DNA of 64,000 nt from UBA967 sp044375555 (GCA_044375555.1 JBILML010000004.1:48176-112175); one strand, 5' to 3'; positions 8,069 through 17,123 are shown, numbered from the stretch's first letter. The notes: generated from the letters alone by a model not told the origin. Translations and numbers: made by a program.

Positions 8069-9252
8069 GCCAACTCAAAAAAATCGCAGGCGGGGTTTGC
8101 GCCCCGGAGGGATTCGCGGCCGGAGCCACCGGTTGCGGTATTAAAACAGGAAAAGTGCTTCGCGATGACATCGCCATTGTTTGGTCGGAGTCGCCCTGCG
8201 CCTCGGCGGCCACTTTCACCACCAACAAAGTCAAGGCGGCGCCCGTCCTTGTTTCTGCCGAACATCTCAAAGCCGGTCGCAACCGCGCGGTGGTTCTGAA
8301 CAGCGGAAACGCCAACGCCTGCACCGGCGCGCAGGGGCTCAAGGACGCCCGCGCCATGGCTGCCGCCGCTGCGAAATTGCTCGAACTGGAGCCCAAGGAA
8401 GTTCTCGTCTGCTCGACCGGCCGCATTGGAGTTTCCATGCCGATGGACCTCGTGGCAAAAGGCATCGCGGCGCTGGAGCCAACGCCCTCTGGCAGTAAGG
8501 CCGCCGCCGCCGCGATCATGACGAGTGATACTTTCGCCAAGGAATTCGCGGTCGAGGTGAAAACCTCGAAGGGCAATTTCCGCATCGGCGGCATCGCCAA
8601 GGGGGCCGGCATGATCGACCCGAACATGGCCACGATGCTCTGCGTGGTTTCCACCGACGCCGCTTTCCCACAGGCCGTCCTCCGCAAGGAACTCCGCCGC
8701 TCGGTCGCGAATTCCTTCAACCGGATCACGATCGATGGCGACATGAGCACGAACGACACGGTGATCCTCCTCGCCAACGGCCTAAGCGGCACCACGCCGG
8801 CGCTTGCCGATTTTTCGGAGGCTTTGGATGAAGTCACCCGCGCGCTGGCCAGAATGATTGTCTCCGATGGCGAAGGTGTTTCGCGTTTTGTTGAGGTCGA
8901 GGTTTTGGGTGCGGCGAACGACAAGGAGGCCCGCACAGCCGCCGAGGCGATTGCGAACTCTACACTCGTCAAATGCGCCTGGGCTGGTGGCGACCCGAAT
9001 TGGGGCCGCATCCTCGATGCGGTCGGTTACTGCGGCGTTCGCATGAACGAGGCGAAAACTGATATTTTTTACGACAAGCTCGCCGCCGTGAAAAACGGCA
9101 TCGCCACCAAAACCTCGCCGGAAAAACTCCGCGCCATCACCAAGAAGAAAGCCTTCAAAGTCAGCGTGGACCTCCACATCGGCAAGGGCTCCTACTATGT
9201 CTGGACCACCGACCTCACCGAGGAGTATGTGCGTCTGAACCTCGGCGAATAA
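8065..9252 (+). CDS. argJ: Bifunctional glutamate N-acetyltransferase / N-acetylglutamate synthase
   Basis: A 395-residue ArgJ, which transfers acetyl from N-acetylornithine to glutamate, making the cyclic arginine pathway. The self-cleavage and nucleophile Thr is Thr190 in DPNMATMLCVV, preceded by GGIAKGAGMI. TFTTNKVKAAPV and VLNSGNANACTG are conserved substrate-site segments. The start overlaps argC by 4 bp. The stop shares one base with the argB start (TAATG). Whether it also uses acetyl-CoA (bifunctional) cannot be read directly. No separate argA is seen in the window. Confidence 0.96.
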   Translation: MSQLKKIAGGVCAPEGFAAGATGCGIKTGKVLRDDIAIVWSESPCASAATFTTNKVKAAPVLVSAEHLKAGRNRAVVLNSGNANACTGAQGLKDARAMAAAAAKLLELEPKEVLVCSTGRIGVSMPMDLVAKGIAALEPTPSGSKAAAAAIMTSDTFAKEFAVEVKTSKGNFRIGGIAKGAGMIDPNMATMLCVVSTDAAFPQAVLRKELRRSVANSFNRITIDGDMSTNDTVILLANGLSGTTPALADFSEALDEVTRALARMIVSDGEGVSRFVEVEVLGAANDKEARTAAEAIANSTLVKCAWAGGDPNWGRILDAVGYCGVRMNEAKTDIFYDKLAAVKNGIATKTSPEKLRAITKKKAFKVSVDLHIGKGSYYVWTTDLTEEYVRLNLGE

Positions 9253-10130
9253 TGGCAAAAATGACTCCCGAAGCCCGTAGCGAGACGCTCATCGAGGCGC
9301 TTCCCTACATCCAGCAATACCGCGGCCACACTTTTGTCATCAAATACGGCGGCTCCGCGATGGAGGACGAGCAGGTGGTGGATAAATTCCTGTGCGATGT
9401 CGTGTTTCTTGAGGCGGTCGGCATCAATCCGGTCCTCGTCCATGGCGGCGGCAAGGCGATCACCGCAAAAATGAAAGCCGCCGGCCTCGCCGCGCATTTC
9501 ATAGACGGCCTCCGTGCGACGAACGAGACGGCGATCCACATTGTCGAGGAAACCCTCGATCGCGAGATCAACCCCTCGATTGTTGAAAAAATCCAAGAGT
9601 TCGGCGGACGCGCCCGAGGTTTTTCCGGCAAGGATGTTTTCGTGGCCCGGAAGCTCGAGCGCCAGGCCGTGGTGGATGGTGAAACGATCGATATCGGCTT
9701 CGTGGGCGAGGCGGAGGGCGTCCATGCCGCTGCTGTCGGTGAGGCGGTCCACGCGGAGATCGTTCCCGTCATCAGCCCGATCGGTTCGACGCGAGAAGGG
9801 TTGGTTTTGAACATCAACGCCGACATCGCCGCCGCCTCGCTCGCCGCCGAGTTGAAGGCGAGCAAGTTGATCTATGTCACCGATGTGGCCGGCATTATGC
9901 GTGACCCCGCGCAACCCGACTCCCTGATTTCCAGTGTCACGATCGCCCAGATCGAAGAACTCATCGAACGGAAGGTCATCGCCGGCGGGATGATTCCCAA
10001 AGTCCGCTCGGCCACCGAGGCTCTGAAAAATGGGGTCGGAAAAATCCACATGATCGGTGGCCACATCCAGCACTGCCTGTTGCTCGAAATCTTTACCGAC
10101 GCCGGCATTGGGACGGAAATTATTCACTGA
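9252..10130 (+). CDS. argB: Acetylglutamate kinase
   Basis: A 292-residue amino-acid kinase that phosphorylates N-acetylglutamate. Conserved segments: FVIKYGGSAM (phosphate loop), VHGGGKAI, LNINADIAAASLAAEL and GGMIPKV. It is the last gene of gltX-argCJB. The N-terminal extension before YIQQY is typical of the arginine-inhibited, hexameric form, which would make it the feedback control point (inference from the family). About 70 bp separate it from the next small ORF. Confidence 0.96.
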   Translation: MAKMTPEARSETLIEALPYIQQYRGHTFVIKYGGSAMEDEQVVDKFLCDVVFLEAVGINPVLVHGGGKAITAKMKAAGLAAHFIDGLRATNETAIHIVEETLDREINPSIVEKIQEFGGRARGFSGKDVFVARKLERQAVVDGETIDIGFVGEAEGVHAAAVGEAVHAEIVPVISPIGSTREGLVLNINADIAAASLAAELKASKLIYVTDVAGIMRDPAQPDSLISSVTIAQIEELIERKVIAGGMIPKVRSATEALKNGVGKIHMIGGHIQHCLLLEIFTDAGIGTEIIH

Positions 10131-10199
10131 CAAGATGTCTGGGTTTCGGCGCAAAAATATTCTGGACGCCCAATACATTTTTGAAATTATTTCGGCCAC

Positions 10200-10481
10200 A
10201 TGAGCGCCCCCTCGCCAAAAGCCGTTGATGGCGGACTTGTCAGCTTTAACGGACTCCGCGTCAAAAAATCGACCGTTACCAACTTGGTGGATTCCCTGGT
10301 CAAATCCGACCCCATGAAAGCTCCGACGGGCGAGAACTTGTCCGACAATCGCCGCCGCGACATCGGTCTTCTCCTCGAAGGTCGCCTCGATCGGGAGAGT
10401 TCGCTCCGCCTTCTTTCCACTCTGGAAGCCGACGAAGTCGCCTTGCGATACCTGACCGGCTTGATGGCCTCCCGAGCCTGA
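10200..10481 (+). CDS. Small protein of unknown function
   Basis: A 93-residue hydrophilic protein between argB and the lysine-aminomutase gene. The N-terminal half is Ser/Lys-rich (VKKSTVTNLVDSLVKSD). The C-terminal half looks like one amphipathic helix pair, RRRDIGLLLEGRLDRESS then LRLLSTLEADEVALRYL. The E/D plus alanine-leucine pattern is vaguely like the helical N-termini of anti-sigma factors, but there is no zinc motif and I do not assign it. There is no clear ribosome binding site. It is 77 bp ahead of the next start in the same direction, so co-transcription is plausible. I do not recognise a family. Confidence 0.5.
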   Translation: MSAPSPKAVDGGLVSFNGLRVKKSTVTNLVDSLVKSDPMKAPTGENLSDNRRRDIGLLLEGRLDRESSLRLLSTLEADEVALRYLTGLMASRA

Positions 10482-10558
10482 GGCTCTGGTTGATCTCCGA
10501 ACAGGCGAATCCCCACATTGACAGGTTTTGCGTTCATCGTAGCCTCACGCCACATTTC

Positions 10559-11746
10559 ATGTCGGACTTTCATTTTGCGTCCACCGATCGCTTCATTTCA
10601 CACGCTCCCGGGCACTGGCCTGAGGTTGGTCCTGATTCGTGGAACGACTGGCGTTGGCAGCAGAAAAACCGTGTCACCACTTTAGCCGGCTTGGAGAGTC
10701 GGTTGAAGCTCACCACCGAGGAGCGTGCGGGGGTTCTTCTGGCTGGCAGCAAGCTCGCGCTCGCTGTGACGCCTCACTATTTCAATCTCATCGAACCCGA
10801 GAACCCGGATTGCCCGATCCGTCGGCAAGTGGTTCCTCGCATGGAGGAGGGCTGGGATTCGCCCCACGACATGGCGGACCCTTGCGGAGAAGACGCCGCG
10901 ATGCCCGTTCCAGGCTTGGTCCACCGCTACCCGGATCGCGTTCTATTTTTGGTAACCGACCGCTGTGCCTCGTATTGCCGGTATTGCACCCGCAGTCGGG
11001 TCGTGAGCGGGGTGGGGGAGCAAGAACTCCACACCGACTTTGAGGAGGCCTTCCGCTACTTGGAAAAACACACCGAGATCCGCGATGTCCTACTCTCCGG
11101 TGGTGACGCGCTTTTGCTCTCGGACTCGAAATTGGAGGGAATCCTGAAACGCCTGCGCAGCATCCGCCACATCGAGTTTTTGCGGATTGGGTCGCGCGTT
11201 CCGATTTTCATGCCGCAGCGCATCACGCCGGAGCTTTGCGCGATGCTCCGCCAATACCATCCGCTTTGGATGAGTGTGCATGTGAACCACCCGCGCGAAT
11301 TGACCGTCGAAGTGCGCGACGCCCTCGGCCGCCTGGCCGACGCCGGGATTCCGCTGGGGAACCAAAGCGTGCTGCTCGCCGGAGTGAACGACAACGCCGC
11401 CATCATGCGGGAACTCGTTCACAAGCTCCTGCTCTGCCGCGTGCGGCCTTATTATCTCTACCAGTGCGATCTCATTCGCGGCTCCTCGCACTTGCGCACT
11501 TCGGTTTCAAAAGGCATAGAAATCATCGAATCCCTCCGAGGCCACACCAGCGGCTACGCAATTCCCCAGTTCGTCATCGATGCCCCCGGAGGTGGCGGCA
11601 AGGTCCCGGTGAATCCGAGCTATGTCGTCTACCACGACCAGGAAAAAATCGTCCTCCGCAATTTTGAAGGCCGCATTTTCGAATACCCGGAATTGCCCGC
11701 GCACCCCGTCTCAAACCACCACGAGAGCGAATTAGTAACGGTGTAA
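10559..11746 (+). CDS. kamA: Lysine 2,3-aminomutase family radical SAM enzyme
   Basis: A 395-residue radical SAM protein. The cluster motif CxxxCxxC is Cys136, Cys140 and Cys143 in DRCASYCRYCTRSR. The PLP-binding region DAPGGGGKVPVNP near residue 345, DVLLSGGDALLL and YYLYQCDLIRGSSHLRTS are diagnostic of KamA-type aminomutases, which convert L-lysine to L-beta-lysine. Its length fits KamA better than the shorter EpmB (about 340), which modifies EF-P, but function within the family is uncertain. The start was chosen at MSDFHF; an upstream in-frame ATG at 10490 would add 23 unlike residues. No beta-lysine acetyltransferase is adjacent. Confidence 0.88.
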   Translation: MSDFHFASTDRFISHAPGHWPEVGPDSWNDWRWQQKNRVTTLAGLESRLKLTTEERAGVLLAGSKLALAVTPHYFNLIEPENPDCPIRRQVVPRMEEGWDSPHDMADPCGEDAAMPVPGLVHRYPDRVLFLVTDRCASYCRYCTRSRVVSGVGEQELHTDFEEAFRYLEKHTEIRDVLLSGGDALLLSDSKLEGILKRLRSIRHIEFLRIGSRVPIFMPQRITPELCAMLRQYHPLWMSVHVNHPRELTVEVRDALGRLADAGIPLGNQSVLLAGVNDNAAIMRELVHKLLLCRVRPYYLYQCDLIRGSSHLRTSVSKGIEIIESLRGHTSGYAIPQFVIDAPGGGGKVPVNPSYVVYHDQEKIVLRNFEGRIFEYPELPAHPVSNHHESELVTV

Positions 11747-11788
11747 CTTCAGAAAAAAGTGAGCGTGACCCGGGCGCCAGTCTGAGGT

Positions 11789-13219
11789 TCACCCCAGCGC
11801 TGATTGGAAGCGGGAGAGGAGTTCATGGATCGGCTCGGCACCGACAGCGACCCGGAGAAGGTGGGGGTCGATCCCGCAGGAGCGGGCCCAGTCCAATTCG
11901 TGATAGTGGGCCAATTGCACATACGGGCAGACCAGTGTGTAGGAGGTTCCAAGGCTGATTCCGTGGTTCACCGCGAGGCGCTCGAAAATCTCTGGAGTAT
12001 GCTTTTCGGCGTTTTTCGGAAGGAAGGAAAGAACGGCACCATAACCGCCCCGGGGCTTGCGAAGGGAATTATAAGCGGGCGAGGGGTCGAGGCTCGGATG
12101 CCAGACGGATTCGACAGTGGGATGGTTGGAAAGAAAACGCGCCAACTCGAGGGCGTTGGCGTTGCAAATCTGCATCCTCTCTGGAAAGTCGCGTGAGTTT
12201 TTTTCCAATACCTCCAAGTCGCTGGAATAAATCCCATGCGTTGTCGGCAGGAAGGATTCAAGGTCGGGGTGTTTGGAGCAACAGAGCAGCGCGCCGGCCA
12301 ACACATCGCCTTCGCCGGAGATGGCTTTTGTGAGACTCGTGGCCACGAGGTCGCAGTGGGGAAGGACATCGACATTGAAGCTCGTGCCGATCGTGTCATC
12401 CACGACGACAGGGATATCAAAGCGCCGCCCCAAATCGGCCAATGCGGGAAGGTTGGGCGTGTGGAGGAGCGGGTTGCTCGGCACCTCGCAGAAAATCCCG
12501 GCGATTGTTTCGTTCTGCAAAAGCTCGGCGAGGCGCTGGAGATCGGCATCATCTCCACGAGGAAAAAATTCCACGCCCGGCCCAAACTTTTGCAGGATTT
12601 TCAGCGTGTCGGTGTAGGGGAAACCAAACATGACCATTCGCTTTCCAGGTCGGCGGGAAAGCAAAGTCTGAAAGGCGGCGTAAATAGCCGCCATGCCGCT
12701 CGGGTGGAGGCTGATTTTTTCGGCTTCGGCACCGCTCCAACCAGCAAGACGGGTTCGGAGTTCCAGCTCCAGGCGAGGATTTGCTGGGGCGAGGATTTGG
12801 GTTTTGAGCCAATCCTCGGCCGCACGGGAGGAGAGGATTCGTCCGGCGTGCTGCCAATAAGCTCGAGCGGAGGCATGGGCGCTGGATGGAAAAAAGGCTG
12901 CCGGAATGCCGTTCACCATCTTCGCTGTTCCCCCGGTGAGAGCCGCGCATTCTTGGGCGGCTATTTCATCGGAAAAAGGAAGGACCTCAAATCCCTCGGC
13001 AGGGGCAAGAACCTCGCAAACCCGCTGGATGAGGGGGTGTAGAAAAAACCGGGGATAACCGGTCTTCATGCGGTCAATCACTCGGGACTCCTTTTCCTCG
13101 TATCCAATCACATCCGCCCAAGTCGGCAGACACACCGAAACGGCATGAAGCGAGTTCGGGATCGGAAAACCCAAATCCTCGCTCCGGCAGAGTGGATGGG
13201 AATGAAGCGGATGGATCAT
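11789..13219 (-). CDS. Cystathionine gamma-synthase-like PLP enzyme
   Basis: A 476-residue member of the Cys/Met-metabolism PLP family. The Schiff-base Lys is Lys298 in TSLTKAISGEGDVLAG, aligning with the HSATKYxxGHxDVxAG motif of cystathionine synthases. HPSGMAAIYAAF and EVPSNPLL are also typical. The long N-terminal region (1-150) and the SGEGDVLAG variant resemble the larger fungal-type cystathionine gamma-synthases rather than E. coli MetB. Such enzymes join activated homoserine to cysteine on the way to methionine. The ATG overlaps the upstream lyase stop by 4 bp, giving a lyase-synthase operon; the frame continues upstream but that part is antisense-like noise. Confidence 0.82.
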   Translation of the reverse strand: MIHPLHSHPLCRSEDLGFPIPNSLHAVSVCLPTWADVIGYEEKESRVIDRMKTGYPRFFLHPLIQRVCEVLAPAEGFEVLPFSDEIAAQECAALTGGTAKMVNGIPAAFFPSSAHASARAYWQHAGRILSSRAAEDWLKTQILAPANPRLELELRTRLAGWSGAEAEKISLHPSGMAAIYAAFQTLLSRRPGKRMVMFGFPYTDTLKILQKFGPGVEFFPRGDDADLQRLAELLQNETIAGIFCEVPSNPLLHTPNLPALADLGRRFDIPVVVDDTIGTSFNVDVLPHCDLVATSLTKAISGEGDVLAGALLCCSKHPDLESFLPTTHGIYSSDLEVLEKNSRDFPERMQICNANALELARFLSNHPTVESVWHPSLDPSPAYNSLRKPRGGYGAVLSFLPKNAEKHTPEIFERLAVNHGISLGTSYTLVCPYVQLAHYHELDWARSCGIDPHLLRVAVGAEPIHELLSRFQSALG

Positions 13220-14361
13220 CGGCTTGCCAAGGCCCTCGCCATGCGGGCGAGTGCCTCGTCGAGTTGGGAGCGGGGACACCCGAAGTTGAGCCGCAGAAAT
13301 CCTTGCGGCGCTCCGAATGGCACACCGTCCGAGAGGCCCACGCCGTGGTCTTCGAAAAACTTTGCTGCATTGGGGAGTTTCAATTCCCGCGCATCGAGCC
13401 AAGCCAGGTAGGTCGCCTCGAGATGCCAGGTGCGAATCCCCGGCAACGAGCTGGCGACGAAATCCTCCACGCGGTCGCGGTTCAAGCGCAGCGTTTGGAT
13501 CATCTCCCGGTGCCAAGGCCATCCAAACTTCAGCGCGGCCTCGCACCCGGCATAGCCGAGAGCATTGATTTCCGTAATCAGGCCCCGTGCGGATTTTTGA
13601 AACATGCGTCGTGTGTTGGCGTCAGGAATGACGACAAAAGCGCACGCCAGACCGGCCAGATTGAAGGTTTTGCTGGGCGCGAACATCGACAGAACCGGCG
13701 GACCGGCGGGACCCGCGAGTTTCAGCCCGCTCGTGTGAGGCAAATCGTCGAGCACCAAGTCGCAGTGGATTTCATCCGAGATGAGCACGAGTCCGTGACG
13801 GCAGCAGAACTCGGCAAGCCGCTCCAGTGTGGCGCGTGGAAAAACTCGGCCAACGGGATTGTGGGGATTGCAAAGAATGAAAAGTTTGGTGTTTGGCGTG
13901 ACGGCTGACTCCAACCCATCGAAATCGATCTCCCAGACGCCGTTAATTTCCATCAAATCCACGGTTTTCAGACCCACTCCCGCAAATTCTGGTGAGGACA
14001 AAAATGGGGGATATACCGGCGTGCAAGTGAGGACTTCTGAGCCCGCTGGAACGAAGGCGCGACACGCGACATTCAGCGCTGGGACCAATCCCGGAAACCA
14101 CACGATTTGGTCTGGCGTGACCTCCGCCCCTTGGCGTTCGCGCAGATACGCTATCGCGGCCTCGACCGTTGACGAAGGAGGCACCGTGTAGCCGAAGACT
14201 CCGTGGGATACTCGGTCGTGCAGGGCCTCGATGATTTCCGGGGCCGAAGTGAAATCCATATCGGCGACCCACATCGGAATCACATCCCGCCCGGCGTAAC
14301 GCTCCCACTTGAGCGAACCGCTGCCGGCGCGGTCGGGGCAGGTATTGAAATCGTAGTTCAC
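13216..14361 (-). CDS. patB: MalY/PatB-family C-S lyase (cystathionine beta-lyase)
   Basis: A 381-residue fold-type I PLP enzyme. Visible motifs: WVADMDF near the N-terminus, CNPHNPVGRV, SDEIHCDLV, and the Schiff-base Lys231 in APSKTFNLAG. The pattern ADMDF plus SDEIHxDL marks the MalY/PatB group, which cleaves cystathionine to homocysteine, pyruvate and ammonia. Coupled to the downstream cystathionine-gamma-synthase-like gene by an ATGA overlap, it completes transsulfuration toward methionine. The homoserine supply genes (hom, lysC) lie about 10 kb away. Some PatB proteins act on other cysteine conjugates, so the physiological substrate is inferred from context. Confidence 0.88.
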   Translation of the reverse strand: MNYDFNTCPDRAGSGSLKWERYAGRDVIPMWVADMDFTSAPEIIEALHDRVSHGVFGYTVPPSSTVEAAIAYLRERQGAEVTPDQIVWFPGLVPALNVACRAFVPAGSEVLTCTPVYPPFLSSPEFAGVGLKTVDLMEINGVWEIDFDGLESAVTPNTKLFILCNPHNPVGRVFPRATLERLAEFCCRHGLVLISDEIHCDLVLDDLPHTSGLKLAGPAGPPVLSMFAPSKTFNLAGLACAFVVIPDANTRRMFQKSARGLITEINALGYAGCEAALKFGWPWHREMIQTLRLNRDRVEDFVASSLPGIRTWHLEATYLAWLDARELKLPNAAKFFEDHGVGLSDGVPFGAPQGFLRLNFGCPRSQLDEALARMARALASR

Positions 14362-14757
14362 AGAAATTCAGAAAACATCATCACTCCCGTGGCGACAAGG
14401 CTGAGGCTTGTCATCGTAAAAAATCTCGTTGCCCAACCTTGACTTTGGATTCCCTCTGACGAGATTTTTTCCCAGCCCCCTTTGTTCTTTTCCATCTCTC
14501 ACCAAATTTCAGCGGCTTCGGCCGCAAAGGATTTGCCCTTCTGTGTTCGCGATTAAACGAAACAAACTCCCGGGCCGATGTTTCATTAAACCCGGAGGCT
14601 CAGCTCTCGGTCGAAATGACAGGCCTTTATTGGAAGTCAGATTAACCGCGGGCGGTCATCCACCCTAAACTTAGGGAACGGGAACTGATTCGAAACGGCA
14701 CAAGAGGGGCAATTTTTTTGTCTGCGAATCGGAACCCCTCCAGTAGCGGAGTTTTTC
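14362..14757. other. Intergenic stretch upstream of the transsulfuration operon
   Basis: A 396-bp gap between recQ (stop at 14758) and the lyase start. It contains the 12-bp inverted repeat listed next and, on the minus strand just before the gene, a small hairpin GACAAG/CTTGTC. No protein-like frame is convincing: the 79-codon plus-strand frame at 14429 is Pro/Ser/Arg-rich and lacks family features. I looked for SAM-type riboswitch cores, since these enzymes make methionine, and did not find one. Confidence 0.55.
14418..14470. terminator. 12-bp inverted repeat with terminal T/A runs
   Basis: AAAAAATCTCGT (14418-14429) and ACGAGATTTTTT (14459-14470) are perfectly complementary with a 29-nt spacer. 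The stem ends in a T run read from either strand. On the minus strand it lies after recQ and before the lyase leader, so it could end recQ transcription or act as an attenuator of the methionine genes. The spacer is longer than in a classic terminator loop, hence the modest confidence. Confidence 0.4.
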
Positions 14758-16689
14758 CTACAGGGAGGCTTCCAGATGATCCAAAACTCGGGCGAAGGGG
14801 ATGGCTTCGAGAAAGCCAAAGGCGTCATGGCGAGTGAGGCGGTCGCGGGTTGTGGCGGGGCTGCTGATGCCGCAGAGAAATCGTGCGAGTGCGCGTTTGC
14901 TTCGCAGGGCTGCGTGGCCTTCGTTGCGGAGGGCTTGGATGGTTGCGATGTCTTCGGATGTAATTTCTGGAATGGGGGACGCCGGCAGGGATGTGGCGAT
15001 TTGGCCCGCGCATGCTCCGCAATGACCGCAGGGTTTTGGGAGTTTCTCACCGAAGTAGGCGAGTAGGCGCGCGGTCAGGCAGCCTGGTTCCGTGGCGAAG
15101 TTGATGATGCCTTCCAACCTCTCGAGGTCGCGTGCCTCGCGGTTAGTAAAGAGTTCGAAAAGCCAGGAGGCCACTTCGTGTGGAGTTCGATTTTTCGAAT
15201 CGGGCAGAAGATGGAAGCGATGCCGGAGTCCGGCGGGCTTCATCTCGATATCGCCGGCTTCCTCGAGATATCGAAGGGCTTTGATGATTCGGTCTTTCGA
15301 CTCGCCGATGGCGGTGGCCGAAGCCTCGATATCGAGTGTCAGGAGCCGGTATCCGCGTTTGCCCGAGTCGAAGATGGACTTGAGGAAACGCTGCCGGGCG
15401 GGCGTGTGGCCTGCGATGACGCGATCCTCAGGATGACGAAAGGCGAGTTGATAGCGCGAGTGGAACATTCCCGCAGGCTCGAGGAGGCGCTCTTTTTCAA
15501 GATGGGCGATGACCGTTTCGAGAACGAGTTGGCGGATGTCCGTGGTGCGCGAGAGATCGTATCGGCTGATGTCGAATTCCTCGCCTTGGCGGAGCAGGTG
15601 GTCCACCAAGCGGCGGAGTGAGGGTTCGTCCGGAGTGTCGCCCAAGATGAAGTTGCGAAGAACGGTGAGATCGTCCGCACAGGCGAGTAGCTCGCATCGG
15701 GATGGCAATCCGTCACGGCCCGCGCGGCCGATTTCCTGCTGATAGTTTTCGAGGGTTTTCGGCAGGTTGAAATGGATCACCGAGCGGATGTCGGCCTTGT
15801 CGATCCCCATGCCAAAAGCGATCGTGGCGACGATAATGTCGCATCGCCCCTGCATGAAATCGTCCTGCGCCGAGGCTCGAACTTCGTCCGCCATCCCTGC
15901 GTGGTAGGCCCTCGCGGAGAGACCGCTCGATTTTAAATGCGCGGCGACTTGCTCGGCCGTGCGCTGGAGAGTCACATAAACAATGGCTGGGTGGCGTGAG
16001 GAGTCTTGGAGCCGTTCCACCAAAATCCCCAAGCGCTCGGCGTCTGAGGTCGGGGTGATATGGATCGAGAGGTTCCGACGATGAAAAGATGTGGTCGTGC
16101 AGTCCTCCTTGCGGATGCGGAACCCTTTTCGAATTTCTTCAGCCACAGGAGGCGTCGCCGTGGCGGTCAGCGCCAGCACGCGGGGGATGCGGAGTTTTTT
16201 CGCCAGAGCGGCGAGGCGGAGATAGTCCGGTCGGAAATTGTGCCCCCACTCGGAGATGCAATGGGCCTCGTCAATCGCGAGCAGGGCGGGGGGATTTTTG
16301 CGGAGACGGGATAGAAATGCCTCACTGGAAAAGCGCTCCGGAGCGACATAGAGCAACTTGAGCGTTCCCGAGGAAATGGCGGAAAGGACATCCGCCGTCT
16401 CCTCGGCGGTGAGTGTCGAATCCAAGCGCGCAGCGGCGATGCCACGCTTTTGCAAGGCATCGACTTGATCCTTCATGAGCGCGATGAGCGGCGAAACCAC
16501 AATGGATAAACCGTCCAGAAGAACAGCCGGGAGTTGGTAGCAAAGGGATTTCCCCGCACCGGTCGGAAAGATGGCCAGTGCGTGGCGTCCCTCGAGGAGG
16601 ATTTCGATCACACGCCGCTGACCCTCGCGAAAGCCAGCGTGGCCGAAGTGTTTCTCCAAGGCTCCCTCCAATTCCCAGTCGTTCAGCAT
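14758..16689 (-). CDS. recQ: ATP-dependent DNA helicase RecQ
   Basis: A 643-residue superfamily 2 helicase working in recombination and fork repair. Walker A is PTGAGKS (about 42-48). The DEAH box is at 140-143, followed by the RecQ aromatic-rich loop CISEWGHNFRPDY. QEIGRAGRDGLPS is motif VI. The RQC-region cysteines appear as CELLACADD and, near the C-terminus, CGHCGACAG. There is no obvious HRDC domain; the last 100 residues are short helices instead. The length is typical of RecQ proteins with a modified C-terminus. It stands alone on the minus strand. Confidence 0.94.
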   Translation of the reverse strand: MLNDWELEGALEKHFGHAGFREGQRRVIEILLEGRHALAIFPTGAGKSLCYQLPAVLLDGLSIVVSPLIALMKDQVDALQKRGIAAARLDSTLTAEETADVLSAISSGTLKLLYVAPERFSSEAFLSRLRKNPPALLAIDEAHCISEWGHNFRPDYLRLAALAKKLRIPRVLALTATATPPVAEEIRKGFRIRKEDCTTTSFHRRNLSIHITPTSDAERLGILVERLQDSSRHPAIVYVTLQRTAEQVAAHLKSSGLSARAYHAGMADEVRASAQDDFMQGRCDIIVATIAFGMGIDKADIRSVIHFNLPKTLENYQQEIGRAGRDGLPSRCELLACADDLTVLRNFILGDTPDEPSLRRLVDHLLRQGEEFDISRYDLSRTTDIRQLVLETVIAHLEKERLLEPAGMFHSRYQLAFRHPEDRVIAGHTPARQRFLKSIFDSGKRGYRLLTLDIEASATAIGESKDRIIKALRYLEEAGDIEMKPAGLRHRFHLLPDSKNRTPHEVASWLFELFTNREARDLERLEGIINFATEPGCLTARLLAYFGEKLPKPCGHCGACAGQIATSLPASPIPEITSEDIATIQALRNEGHAALRSKRALARFLCGISSPATTRDRLTRHDAFGFLEAIPFARVLDHLEASL

Positions 16690-16815
16690 AAGAAGGAATT
16701 GAATCCGATTATCCCTCGGCGGCGAAAGACTATTTCCAAATCACTCCCGCCCCATCCGATGAAAAAACCATCAAGGTTTCCTCGCCGTTTTGCGCTAGAT
16801 TGAGCAGAGAAAAAT

Positions 16816-17052
16816 ATGGCAATCACCACGTGTCGTAAAAATGTTGCTCGGCTCATCCCCAAATGCGCTCCGATGACTCGTAATGCGTCTGCTCCCGACT
16901 TTGACTCGATCTCCAAGAGGATTTTCGGAACTAAGAAATTCCGAGGAAACCTCGCTGATATGGAACGCGAGGGCTACGATTTTGACCTACGCCGAGGAAC
17001 CCGCCAGCGCCCTGCTGGAGGGGATTCGGGAACAATGGATGAACTCCGGTAG
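16816..17052 (+). CDS. Doubtful small ORF, possible decayed gene
   Basis: 78 codons, MAITTCRKNVARLIPKC onward, with a mid-part FDSISKRIFGTKKF. The codons are basic and not obviously biased. The best protein-like text switches frame near 16985 to LEGIREQWMNSGRA, suggesting a frameshift. The start MAITTCRKN faintly recalls Phd/YefM-type antitoxin beginnings, but the core motifs are missing. Listed only because it fills part of an otherwise empty 458-bp gap in an accessory patch. Confidence 0.2.
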   Translation: MAITTCRKNVARLIPKCAPMTRNASAPDFDSISKRIFGTKKFRGNLADMEREGYDFDLRRGTRQRPAGGDSGTMDELR

Positions 17053-17100
17053 GGCGTATCCACCCACGAAGAAACGCTCCGAAGTTGAGTGAATTTAGGG

Positions 17101-17123
17101 AAATTATCTTTCCTTGATAATTT
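17101..17123. promoter_or_regulatory. AT-rich inverted repeat upstream of AAA ATPase
   Basis: AAATTATC (17101-17108) and GATAATTT (17116-17123) form a perfect 8-bp dyad with a 7-nt centre, 24 bp ahead of the ATPase ATG. The position suits an operator or a leader hairpin. The half-site TTGATAATTTAGC overlaps a weak promoter-like TTGATA. Function is inferred from position only. Confidence 0.35.

Noticed and set aside
14362..14460. Possible SAM-type riboswitch before the methionine genes
   Set aside because: None of the conserved core motifs of the known SAM or SAH riboswitch classes could be traced on the minus strand.
14429..14668. 79-codon ORF in the recQ/lyase gap
   Set aside because: Composition Pro/Ser/Arg-rich, no homology pattern, and it spans the inverted repeat.
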